NCBI GenBank assembly: GCA_006384855.1 | Contig: VCJN01002917.1 | Span: forward strand, 1 to 64,000 | DNA from: Tetraselmis striata | Lineage: Eukaryota > Chlorophyta > Chlorodendrophyceae > Chlorodendrales > Chlorodendraceae | Reading direction: 5' to 3' | Length of the DNA: 64,000 bases | In this document: positions 17,559 through 25,567 of the stretch, piece by piece | How positions within the stretch are numbered: the stretch's first letter is position 1 | How the letters are laid out: every line of letters begins with the position of its first letter | The notes under the pieces: model-generated | Told to the model about the DNA's origin: nothing | Database searches by the model: none | What the model saw: only the letters and a program-made list of their open reading frames with translations | Program-made: the position numbers and the translations under genes

Positions 17559-19466
17559 TCACAGCGGAACGAAACGCCAGGCGAAGTCGCCGACCGCGCC
17601 GACCGCCCGTCCGAGCGCACTGCGCCCGTAGCGACCCGTGCCGACCTTGGCGAGCGGGTTTTCCAGCGTGCCGGCGTATTCGAAGCCCTTGTCCGGATCA
17701 TTCGGATCGAGCAGTTGCTGGTTGTCGCGAAGTTGCAGCCGATTGATGCAATTTCGCGGAAATTCCGACGAAAAAAGATCAAAACGCGCAAATTTTTCGA
17801 CAAGATTTGGCTGAGTTGCCTGGTAAACGGCGACGCATTCGCCGACCAGCCCCCAGAAATCCTCCTCCGCCAGTTCGTCCCGCTCGTCGAGGATGGCGGC
17901 GAGATGACGGAAGAAACAGTCGAAGACGTCGGTGAAGATCCCGTCCATGCGCACGTCGTCGGCAAGGGTCGCGCAATTGCGCCGCACGACCGGAGGCAGG
18001 CTCTCGCCTCCGTTGAGAATGCGCATTTCCTCCGCCAGATCCTTCATGATCACACGGGCCGGGGTGTCGCCGTTCATGATCAGGATGATGTTCTCGCCAT
18101 GCGGCATGAAGATGATGTCGTAGGCGTAGAAACAATGCAGGATCGGCGTCAGATAGGCCCGCAGGTAGCGCCGGATCCACTCCTCCGCCGACAGGCCGGA
18201 GCGGCGGATCAGTTCGACCACCATGGCATCGCCCTGCGGATCGACATGCAGCAGTGCTGCCATGGTCATCAGGCGTTCGCCGGGCCTCAGCAGATTGACC
18301 GGGCTCTCCCGCCAAAGTGCTGCAAGCACATGATTGTGCGGGGTATCGGCGCCGAGCGCCTGCTCGTAATAGGCATTGGAATAGCTCAGCGTCGCGACCT
18401 CGCAGATCAGGCTGAAGCCGACCGACTGCAGGCACGGGTCGCCGGCCAGGAGGTTGTGAAGCCACTCGTTGATTTCGGGCGTGGTGCGCATGTCCTCGGG
18501 CGACAACCCGCGCGCCAGCATGAAGCCCATGTTGAGGATCGACAGCGCCATCTTGACGTATCGCTTCGACGGCTCGGAGGCATTGAAGAAGGTACGAATG
18601 GACTGCTGCGGCTGATATTTGTCGCGCGACAGGCCGAGATAGACGATCCGCCGTTGCGCGATCTCCGGCGCGAAGCTCATCGAGATGCGGTTGAACCACT
18701 GCCATGGATGAACCGGCATGTAGTAATAGTCCGAGGGCTCGACGCCTTCCTTCAGGAGGCGCGCCTCGAACAGCATCAGCGTCTCGGGCCCGAGTTCCTC
18801 GGCCACCAGCCGGTCCCAGGGGAGCGAGGTGATCCCGCTGTAGCTTGCCCGCTCGCGCAGGACCGCGATCCACACGATCTGCAGCGGATCGGCGGCTTCC
18901 GGCGCATAGACGGTGTAGTCGAGCGTATCGAAACCGAGACGCCCGTTGTTGGCGACGAACGAGGGATGGCCTTCCGTCATGCCGGTCTCGATGGACTGGA
19001 AGCTGGCGGCGGCGAGATCGTGAACCCGGTGCGGGCGCATCGTCTCCTTGTAGGCAGTGCCGTAGAGAATGCTGCTGATCTCGTCGAGATAGACCGGCAG
19101 CATGGCGTCGCGAATGCCGAGCACGTCCTTGAATTCGATGATGAAACTCAGCGCGTCGAGGTCGAGGGAGCGACCGTTCCGGCGTTTCTCGATCGACTGC
19201 GGATCGATGTTCCAGTGGTCGAGCATCATCCGCTTCGCCTGGAACCGGTATTCATGGGCCTCGTCGGGAGAGCGCAGGACGTAGGTGTCCCGCTGCCCGG
19301 TTCCGGCTCCGACCTTCACAGGCGCCAGCAAGCGCTCGTGCGAGAACTCGGCAATCGCCTTGCGCACCAGCATGCGGTTGGCGCGGCGCCAGACGCTCGG
19401 CGCAAGATGCGCGACCGCCTTGGCATGAGGCTGCGAGAACCGGGTCTCGGATGCGAACATATCCAT
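17559..19466 (-). CDS. NIS siderophore synthetase, IucA/IucC family, DesD/AlcC type
   Basis: The 635-residue ATP-dependent synthetase joins hydroxamate or amine units to carboxylates. Type C landmarks are strong: EGHPSFVANNGRLGF (phosphate loop), YYYMPVHPWQW, QQSIRTFFNAS, YVKMALSILNMGFM, FYAYDIIFMPHGENIIL and INRLQLRDNQQL, followed by a GTLENPLAK-like tail. DesD and AlcC condense and macrocyclise N-hydroxy-N-succinyl diamines, so a hydroxamate metallophore is the natural expectation. The start has TAAGGAGG, and that TAA is the stop of the monooxygenase gene, so the two are translationally coupled. No acyltransferase gene is in the run, so the acyl donor step is unexplained. Confidence 0.93.
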   Translation of the reverse strand: MDMFASETRFSQPHAKAVAHLAPSVWRRANRMLVRKAIAEFSHERLLAPVKVGAGTGQRDTYVLRSPDEAHEYRFQAKRMMLDHWNIDPQSIEKRRNGRSLDLDALSFIIEFKDVLGIRDAMLPVYLDEISSILYGTAYKETMRPHRVHDLAAASFQSIETGMTEGHPSFVANNGRLGFDTLDYTVYAPEAADPLQIVWIAVLRERASYSGITSLPWDRLVAEELGPETLMLFEARLLKEGVEPSDYYYMPVHPWQWFNRISMSFAPEIAQRRIVYLGLSRDKYQPQQSIRTFFNASEPSKRYVKMALSILNMGFMLARGLSPEDMRTTPEINEWLHNLLAGDPCLQSVGFSLICEVATLSYSNAYYEQALGADTPHNHVLAALWRESPVNLLRPGERLMTMAALLHVDPQGDAMVVELIRRSGLSAEEWIRRYLRAYLTPILHCFYAYDIIFMPHGENIILIMNGDTPARVIMKDLAEEMRILNGGESLPPVVRRNCATLADDVRMDGIFTDVFDCFFRHLAAILDERDELAEEDFWGLVGECVAVYQATQPNLVEKFARFDLFSSEFPRNCINRLQLRDNQQLLDPNDPDKGFEYAGTLENPLAKVGTGRYGRSALGRAVGAVGDFAWRFVPL

Positions 19467-19475
19467 GTCGCCTCC

Positions 19476-20812
19476 TTACGCTCCGGCCGAAACGGCAGCG
19501 CCCGGGCTGCTTTCAGGCGCGGAGAACCGCTGGAACGCGGTGCTTTGCTCGATCGGGTAATAGGGCTTGCCCAGCACCTCGCGAATGATCACCGAGTTGC
19601 GGTAGCAGGACTGGCCAAGATCCGGCGGCAGGTAGCCGTCGGCATGGATCTCCGCGTTCTGGATGAAGATCCCCCGCCTGTCGTGTCGATCGACCCGTTG
19701 CGCGCCACCGCGATGCGGCCGTTGTCGCTCCAGTTGATCCGCTCCGCCAGCGGCGCCAGATAGGCGGGTGCCTTGAAGCGGTAGCCCGTACCGAGGATCA
19801 GCGCCTCGCTTTCCAGCGCGAAGGTCTTGTCTTCCTCGCTCTGGTGGAAGGTCAGCTGGAACCGCCCGGTCACCTCGTCGCGCGCGCAGGCGGTGATTTC
19901 CGTGTTCGACATGAGCATCGTGTCGACATCCCCGTTCAGCCGCTTTCGATAGCGCAGGTCGTAGATGTCGTTGATCAGAGAGGGATTGATGCCCTGGAAG
20001 ATCGCCTTTATCTCCTCCACCAGCGCCGCGCGCTTCGGCCGCGGCAGGGCATAGAAATAGTCGGCGTAGTCGGGCGTCGTCATCTGCAGCGTCAGCTTGG
20101 TCAGCTCGCGCGGAACGAGACGCGACGACCGGGTGAGCCAGTTCAGCCGGTAGCCATGGCGGTCGATGTCGCCCAGGAGATCGTAATAGACTTCGGCCGC
20201 GCTCTGGCCGCTGCCGACGATCGTGATGGAGGATTTCGACCGCAGCGCCTCGCGATGGCGCATGTAGTCGGCCGTATGCACGATCCCGTCACGATGGGCC
20301 TCGCAGGCGTCCGGCACATTCGGCACCATGCCCGACCCGAGGACGACGCGTCGCGCCAGCAACGTCTTGCGCTGCCCCATCTTGGTGTTGAGGCAGGTGA
20401 CGCGGTAAAGCCCGCTCGCCTCGTCGTAATCGATTTCCTCGACATCACGATTGAAGACGACATTGTCGAGCCGTCCCGCCGCCCAGCGGTAATAGCGGTT
20501 GAACTCGTTGCGGAGCACGAAGAAATTGTCGGTGTCGAGCAGGACGGCATAGAACGCGTAGATCCGGCCCGTCTGCTTGAGATAATTCAGGAAACTGAAC
20601 TGGTTGGTCGGATCGGCAAGGGTCACCAGATCGCAGAGGAACGGGGTCTGGAGCGTTGCGGTTTCAAGCAGGGTGCCATCGTGCCAGTTGAACTGGTCAC
20701 GGCTTTCCAGAAAGAGGCAATCCAGATCCTTGATCGGCTGGGTCAGACAGGCCAGGCTCAGATTGAATGGCCCGATCCCGACCCCGATCACGTCATATGG
20801 TCCGTTCGTCAT
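19476..20812 (-). CDS. Lysine/ornithine/diamine N-monooxygenase, SidA/IucD/DesB type (frame broken once near 19673)
   Basis: This flavin- and NADPH-dependent enzyme N-hydroxylates a terminal amine, the first committed step to hydroxamates. It shows the FAD motif VIGVGIGPFNLSLA, then FQWHDG-like FNWHDGTLL, the NADPH motif IVGSGQSAAEVYYDLL and ATGYR-like LGTGYRFKAP. The last 60 residues (IFIQNAEIHADGYLPPDLGQS..) are read in another frame after a one-base break in a run of C/G near 19673, which looks like a homopolymer error. It is about 445 residues in all. It is followed after nine bases by the NIS synthetase. Amine specificity (putrescine, cadaverine, Lys or Orn) is not clear; the DesD-like partner favours a diamine. 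Confidence 0.9.
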
Positions 20813-21014
20813 GCGCCACCCTTTTCGTTGTTGTCTTGCGCAACCCTGGACAATCGAGCCTTGCGGCTTGTGTCGAGCGTCTCCCGGCCGACAGGCCACG
20901 CCCTGACAGCCCGCTCGCACGCATGCGACGCGAGTTTCTGCGCCCAGGCGGACGCCAGATCGTATCCTTCAAGATTAGGACCACGGCCCAAGGCGTAGAA
21001 ATATATATTACCCG

Positions 21015-21036
21015 CAACCTTGGGTTAATTTTTGAA
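21015..21036 (-). promoter_or_regulatory. Candidate shared operator upstream of the N-monooxygenase
   Basis: CAACCTTGGGTTAATTTT (plus-strand reading) lies about 200 bases upstream of the monooxygenase start, in an AT-rich pocket. A close relative, CAACTTAGGGTAACTTT, lies at 22022-22041, about 190 bases upstream of the cupin gene on the same strand. The shared motif and spacing suggest a common regulator, perhaps iron-responsive, but it matches no consensus I can name. The 20813-21096 gap holds no gene. Confidence 0.35.
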
Positions 21037-21096
21037 TGAAAGCCGGGAATCTTTGCTTCACCGCCGGCAACGGTCGTGAACTTTCTCTGCGTATCC

Positions 21097-21834
21097 TTAA
21101 TAGGAAGACGGCGCCGATCCGGTAAAGTCGTGCGATTCCGTGCCCTCGATCGGCGGTGTGAAGATGCTCAGGCAAATGGAGGGGTCGCGAACCACCATGC
21201 GGTGGGCATCGTTCCGGTTCATGATGAAGACGGTGCCGCCGGCGCCATTGGTGTCGATTGGATGGCGCCCCTGGCGCCACACATATTCGCCGCTGCCCTC
21301 GATGTAATAGCAGGACTCGAAATGGTGACGGTACTGAAGCGGGGAATCCGTGTCCGCGTTGCCGAGGGTCTGGCACAGCGCAAACCCGTAGCCGTCCGCC
21401 CGCACGAGCAACCGCCGGCTTTGCCCGTTGCCCCAGAACACATCGCGCGCGGTGCCTTCGATCTCATCGACGCTTCGCACGACCGGTCCGGCCGTCACCT
21501 CAAGAGGATCGCCGGCGAAGATCGAACACAGCCGCATGTCGGTATCGGCGGCGACGCGGACCCGCGCATCCGCCGGTGCGGCGACCAGCGTGTTCGCGAC
21601 GAGCGGCCAGCATCTGCCGTCGATGCAGACCGTCCCCTCGCCCGACAGGCAGAAGTGCGCTTGCGCACCGAAGGGGCCGCAGGCTCCGTCGCGAAGGGTA
21701 TCGTCCACTCCGGCCGGAAACGCCGTATCGAAAAGGCTGTGTCCGACATTGTCCCGTCCGGACACGATTTCCCTGGAGGCAATTGTTCTAAAGACCGGCG
21801 CGTCACCGGCGGCCTTGAATGTCCTTACGATCAT
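21097..21834 (-). CDS. Tandem ectoine-synthase-like (EctC) cupin protein
   Basis: A 245-residue product with two EctC-like cupin halves. The C-terminal half (about 118-240) is clear: VDEIEGTARDVFWGNGQSRR, HHFESCYYIEGSGEY, NRNDAHRM and IFTPPIEGTESHDF follow the EctC pattern of about 130 residues. Metal-binding Glu and His are retained (about E173, H211), but the ligand Tyr of known EctC is Phe (about 203). The N-terminal half starts MIVRTFKAAG like an EctC N-terminus and has FCLSGEGTVCIDG, but lacks all three ligands. Ectoine synthase closes a cyclic amidine by condensation of N-acetyl-diaminobutyrate. No ectA, ectB or ectD is near, so another substrate is likely. AAGGAGG precedes the ATG. Confidence 0.82.
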   Translation of the reverse strand: MIVRTFKAAGDAPVFRTIASREIVSGRDNVGHSLFDTAFPAGVDDTLRDGACGPFGAQAHFCLSGEGTVCIDGRCWPLVANTLVAAPADARVRVAADTDMRLCSIFAGDPLEVTAGPVVRSVDEIEGTARDVFWGNGQSRRLLVRADGYGFALCQTLGNADTDSPLQYRHHFESCYYIEGSGEYVWRQGRHPIDTNGAGGTVFIMNRNDAHRMVVRDPSICLSIFTPPIEGTESHDFTGSAPSSY

Positions 21835-22185
21835 CTCGACCCTCCTTGCCCCCGATGGTCTGCTTGCCCCAGATGGTCTGCGCTTCCGGACCCAGGCGCT
21901 CCCGGCCGGCACGGGCCCTGACGCCACAGGATTGCGACCTTTCGCGCAAGACGGCCGCAGCCCAGCGATAGAAAAAGCCAGCCTGAAAGCGTACTCAAAC
22001 GATTGAATTAAATATAAATTACAACTTAGGGTAACTTTAAACGCATTATTGAACCAACATCCCACGTCTACAAATATTTAATTCCAATCAAATAACCCCT
22101 TACAAGATATTTCCTGCCGCAACTTCCAAGATGTAATGTTTTTTAAGACAGCGGCCTTAGGAAAGGCGATGCCGGGGCAAGCGCA
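21835..22185. promoter_or_regulatory. Divergent promoter region between EctC-like gene and chaC
   Basis: About 350 bases: GC-rich near the EctC-like gene, AT-rich from 21990 to 22140. It carries the second copy of the CAAC-TTAGGGTAAC motif (22022-22041) described at 21015. No protein gene is credible here. Confidence 0.45.
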
Positions 22186-22731
22186 ATGCCGGATACCGAT
22201 TTCTGGGTGTTTGGATATGGGTCCTTGATGTGGCGACCCGGCTTCGCGCATGCCGAGGTTCACCGGGCGCGGATCCATGGGTACCGGCGCGCCCTGTGCG
22301 TTTATTGTTGCGAACATCGGGGAACGCGCGAAAAGCCGGGGCTCGTCTTCGGTCTGGACAAGGGCGGCTCGGTGGTCGGGCGCGCCTTTCGCGTGCCTGC
22401 CGGGGAACGCGCGCCCACCATCGCCCATTTGCGGGCCCGCGAACTGGCGGGCGGGGCCTACCGCGAGCGGATCCTTCAGGCGCGCCTTGGATGCGGGGCG
22501 GAAATTCCGGTGCTTTGCTACACGGCCGACAGGGCGCACGAGCGCTACGCGGGCGGACTGTCGCCCTCGACCGCCGCCCGTATCGTTGCAGATGCCTCGG
22601 GACGCTCCGGGGCAAACACCGACTACATGCTCAACACCGTCCGTCTTCTGCACCGGCTCGGGATCACCGACCCCTGGCTTTCCGACGTGGCGCGGCGGCT
22701 ATCCCAGCAACGCGAAGCGGGGGCGACGTGA
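22186..22731 (+). CDS. chaC: ChaC-like gamma-glutamylcyclotransferase
   Basis: A 181-residue cytosolic enzyme of the ChaC branch that degrades glutathione to 5-oxoproline and Cys-Gly. The substrate-binding loop FGYGSLMWRPGF is canonical, and the GLDKGGSVVGRAFRV strand and the catalytic Glu region follow (RELAGGAYRERIL). The length matches the family. It stands alone, between the metallophore locus and the hydantoinase gene on the opposite strand. There is no sign that it belongs to either. Confidence 0.9.
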   Translation: MPDTDFWVFGYGSLMWRPGFAHAEVHRARIHGYRRALCVYCCEHRGTREKPGLVFGLDKGGSVVGRAFRVPAGERAPTIAHLRARELAGGAYRERILQARLGCGAEIPVLCYTADRAHERYAGGLSPSTAARIVADASGRSGANTDYMLNTVRLLHRLGITDPWLSDVARRLSQQREAGAT

Positions 22732-22768
22732 CGCCTCCCCGTTCGCGCCGCGATCGCGAAGCTGCGCC

Positions 22769-24190
22769 TCAGACGACCGGCGTGCGCGCCGTCATCTCCC
22801 GGCTTTTCTGCATTTCGACACGCTGTCCGCGCCCCGGACGCGCCAGGATCTCGCCGTTTTCGACGATCACCTCGCCCCGCGACAGGACCGTGGTCGGCCA
22901 GCCGGTGATCTCGCGTCCGGCAAACGGGTTGTAGCCGACATTGTCATGAAGATCGTTGTCGCCAAAGACCTTGCGGACGGTCGGGTCCCAGATCGCGATA
23001 TCGGCATCCGCGCCCGGCGCGAGATGCCCCTTGTTGGTCAGGCCGAAGATGCGGGCCGGCGCTGTCGACGTCAGCTCGACGAATTTCTCCGCGCCAAGCC
23101 TGCCCTTGCCGACCATAGCATCGAACATCAGGGGAAGCCGCAGTTCCAGCCCCGGCATGCCATTGGCAATGCGGTTGAAGGGCGCATCCGCGCCATTGGC
23201 GAATTTTCCGCTCTCATCCATGCGGTAGGGCGCGTGATCGGAGGTGACGAGCTGGAGATCGCCGAGCGCCAGAGCCTGCCAGAGCGCCTCCTGATCCTCT
23301 GCCTGGCGCTGGGGCGGACTGCACATGAAGGCGGCCGCCTCGCGGCCCGGACGGTCCAGCACGTCCTCGCGCATGAAGAGGTAATGCGGGCAGGTCTCCG
23401 CCTGAACCGGCGCACCGCGCGCCCGCGCCGCGCGAACGATGGCAACCCCCTCCTTGGTGGAGACGTGAAACAGCATCACCGGCTGCCCGGTCGCCTCGGC
23501 AAAGCGGCACACGCGTTCCAGCGCCTCCAGTTCGGCAAGACGCGGATGGGAGGCCGCGTGGTGTTTCGGTTCCGTCTTGCCGTCGCCGAGCAGCCGCGCG
23601 GTCGCCCAGCGGATCAGCCCGTCGTTTTCCGCGTGGAAACAGACCATCGCGCCATGGGCTCGGGCGACATCCAGAACGTTCAGGATCGAGAGATCGTCGA
23701 GCCGCACCTTGTCGTAGGTGGTGAAAATCTTGATCGAGCGATGCCCCGCCTCGATGAGGCGGGCGACATCGTCGAGATTCTCGCCGGACGTGTCGGCCAC
23801 GATCATGTGGTAGGCGTGATCGATCAGCGCGCCGCGCTCGGCAAGCGCCGCATAATCGGCCATCACCCTGGAAATACGCATGCCGGGGTGCTGGGCGGCG
23901 AAGGAGACCGTGGTGGTCGTTCCGCCGAAGGCGGCCGAGCGGGTCGCGGTCTCGAACGTATCGGCATTCATCACGCCCGCGCCGGACAATTGCTCGATGT
24001 GACAATGGGTGTCCACACCGCCCGGCATGACCAGACGCCCGCTCGCGTCGATCTCGCTGCGCCCGCGCGCCAGTCCGCGACCGAGGGCTGCGACCCGTCC
24101 CTCGCTGACGGCCACATCGGCCTCGAAGCGGCCTCCGGCCGTTACAACGGTCCCGTTCCGGATCACCGTATCATAGGCAGTTTCGATCAT
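22769..24190 (-). CDS. Dihydropyrimidinase/D-hydantoinase-like amidohydrolase (first copy)
   Basis: A 473-residue TIM-barrel metal hydrolase opening cyclic amide rings (hydantoins, dihydropyrimidines). Metal ligands are in GGVDTHCHIEQ, the carboxylated Lys in RSIKIFTTYDK, further His in CFHAEN and LFHVSTKEG, and the catalytic Asp in TSDHAPYRM. The start is set by AAAGGAGG before ATGATCGAAAC; an upstream ATG would overlap the operator. It is divergent from the GntR gene and shares its operator region. DHPase, hydantoinase and other cyclic imidases cannot be told apart by sequence. Confidence 0.9.
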   Translation of the reverse strand: MIETAYDTVIRNGTVVTAGGRFEADVAVSEGRVAALGRGLARGRSEIDASGRLVMPGGVDTHCHIEQLSGAGVMNADTFETATRSAAFGGTTTTVSFAAQHPGMRISRVMADYAALAERGALIDHAYHMIVADTSGENLDDVARLIEAGHRSIKIFTTYDKVRLDDLSILNVLDVARAHGAMVCFHAENDGLIRWATARLLGDGKTEPKHHAASHPRLAELEALERVCRFAEATGQPVMLFHVSTKEGVAIVRAARARGAPVQAETCPHYLFMREDVLDRPGREAAAFMCSPPQRQAEDQEALWQALALGDLQLVTSDHAPYRMDESGKFANGADAPFNRIANGMPGLELRLPLMFDAMVGKGRLGAEKFVELTSTAPARIFGLTNKGHLAPGADADIAIWDPTVRKVFGDNDLHDNVGYNPFAGREITGWPTTVLSRGEVIVENGEILARPGRGQRVEMQKSREMTARTPVV

Positions 24191-24216
24191 GACGCCTCCT
24201 TTCGTTGCCCAATGGA

Positions 24217-24231
24217 TATACACGCTGTATA
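24217..24231. promoter_or_regulatory. Palindromic operator TATACA-CGC-TGTATA
   Basis: A perfect 6-bp inverted repeat with a 3-base spacer sits between the divergent hydantoinase and GntR genes, 27 bases from the hydantoinase start. It shares the core GTATACC with a site at 25049-25056 before the VOC gene, which supports a single GntR regulator controlling both directions. Confidence 0.6.
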
Positions 24232-24336
24232 CCGGAACTGACAACGGGCTCGATTGCCGATAGCATAGGCAGTGAGCAATGGTTGGGAAACGTGTCCGGG
24301 ACGAGGGTCCGGCGGACCCCTGGCGGAGCAGACAGA

Positions 24337-24990
24337 ATGAGCAGCACCGAAATCGGACAAACGCTGGCCGAATCGACTCACGACCGGCTGCGCCAGATGA
24401 TCGTCAGCGGCGAACTGCCCGCCGGCACGCGCCTGCAGGAAAAGCCCTTCGCCGACCGCCTCGGCGTGTCGCGCACGCCGGTGCGCGAGGCCATCGCCCG
24501 TCTGGTCTCGGAGGGGCTTGTTACCCGCTCGCAAGGCGGTGTGCCGGTTGTGAACCAGATCTCCATCTCGGAAATCATTGAAATCCTTCATGTTCGACGC
24601 CTTCTGGAATGCGAGGCCGCGCGTCAGGCCGCCAGCGTGAACTCCCCCGTCGAGCCGCTCCTGGAGCTGCGCGCCCGCACCAGGGCGGCGCTCGAGGGCG
24701 CGCGCCCCGGCCCCGGAGAACACGCAGACCTCGACGAGGAACTGCACACCACGATTGCCCGAATCGCCGGCTCGAAGCTGCTGACCGAGCTCGTTCAAAG
24801 CCTGAAACTGAAGACCCGGATCTTCGACAAGGGCTTCATTCCCGACCGGTTCGAGCCGGGGCTGCACGAGCATCTGGAGATCCTGGATGCGATTCTCGCC
24901 CGCGATGCGGACCGCGCGGGCGAAGCCATGCGGCGCCATCTCGACAACGTGCGCGAAGCGATTCTCACCCACATCCACCGCCTCTACTGA
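24337..24990 (+). CDS. GntR-family (FCD domain) transcriptional regulator
   Basis: The 217-residue protein has a winged helix N-terminus (HDRLRQMIVSGELPAGTRLQ, LGVSRTPVREAIARL) followed by an all-helical FCD effector domain. The domain carries metal-ligand His residues in ELHTTIARI, HEHLEILDAI and RRHLDNVREAI. The start MSSTEIGQT follows GGAG. It lies between the hydantoinase gene and the catabolic/transport operon and probably represses both until the substrate or a breakdown product appears. The effector is unknown. Confidence 0.9.
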   Translation: MSSTEIGQTLAESTHDRLRQMIVSGELPAGTRLQEKPFADRLGVSRTPVREAIARLVSEGLVTRSQGGVPVVNQISISEIIEILHVRRLLECEAARQAASVNSPVEPLLELRARTRAALEGARPGPGEHADLDEELHTTIARIAGSKLLTELVQSLKLKTRIFDKGFIPDRFEPGLHEHLEILDAILARDADRAGEAMRRHLDNVREAILTHIHRLY

Positions 24991-25030
24991 CCGTTCGCGG
25001 GTTCTCGACGGCTTCGTCAGCGCACGCCCA

Positions 25031-25058
25031 TTGACACTGCATTCATACGGTATACCAT
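25031..25058 (+). promoter_or_regulatory. Promoter with overlapping operator ahead of the catabolic operon
   Basis: TTGACA (25031-25036) and TACCAT (25053-25058) with a 16-base spacer form a good sigma-70-like promoter. The perfect palindrome GGTATACC (25049-25056) covers the -10 element and repeats the core found at 24217-24233, so binding there would block transcription. Confidence 0.6.
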
Positions 25059-25090
25059 CAGCATTCTAACTCATCCAAGGAAGAGCGCCC

Positions 25091-25489
25091 ATGACAGACA
25101 CACCCGCCATCCAACGCCCGGAAGGCGAAGCGCAGCTCACCATCACCTTTCTCTATTACCGCGATGTCCCCAAGGCGCAGGCCTTCTACGAGAAGGTTCT
25201 CGGCCTGACGCTGGCCATCGATCAGGGCTGGTCGAAGATCTACAAGATCGCCGGCACCGGCCACGTCGGACTGGTAGACGAGACCCGCGGCGCCCATCGC
25301 GCGGCCGACACCAAGCCCGTCCAGCTCTGCCTGCGCGTCGATGACGTCGATGCCTGGCACGCCTGGGTGAAGAGCTGCGGCGTCGCCAATCTGACCGAGG
25401 CCAAGGACAGCCCCTCGCTCAAGATCCGCGCCTTCATGTTCGACGATCCGGAAGGCTACCAGATCGAGATCCAGACCCCGCTCGCCTGA
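25091..25489 (+). CDS. VOC-superfamily (glyoxalase/bleomycin resistance-like) protein
   Basis: A 132-residue protein with the paired beta-alpha-beta-beta-beta modules of the vicinal oxygen chelate fold. Signs are FLYYRDVPKAQAFYEKVLGL, VQLCLRVDDVDAW and the C-terminal FDDPEGYQIEIQTP with its metal-binding Glu. It is the first gene of the operon, with AAGGAAG before the ATG. Members may isomerise, cleave or merely bind small molecules; its place in a catabolic operon suggests an enzyme acting on the substrate. The reaction cannot be predicted. Confidence 0.85.
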   Translation: MTDTPAIQRPEGEAQLTITFLYYRDVPKAQAFYEKVLGLTLAIDQGWSKIYKIAGTGHVGLVDETRGAHRAADTKPVQLCLRVDDVDAWHAWVKSCGVANLTEAKDSPSLKIRAFMFDDPEGYQIEIQTPLA

Positions 25490-25567
25490 TCGATCGTCGT
25501 CTCTTCGAAAAATCAGTAAACGAGGGCGGACCACCGCCCCGCATCACCACCGGTTGGGAGTTCCCCG

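Noticed and set aside
17526-19763. A 745-codon open frame on the plus strand
   Set aside because: Antisense of the NIS synthetase, which has all family motifs; the shadow has none.
21097-21834. AraC-type regulator of the siderophore genes
   Set aside because: No helix-turn-helix pair is present; both halves read as cupins with EctC hallmarks.
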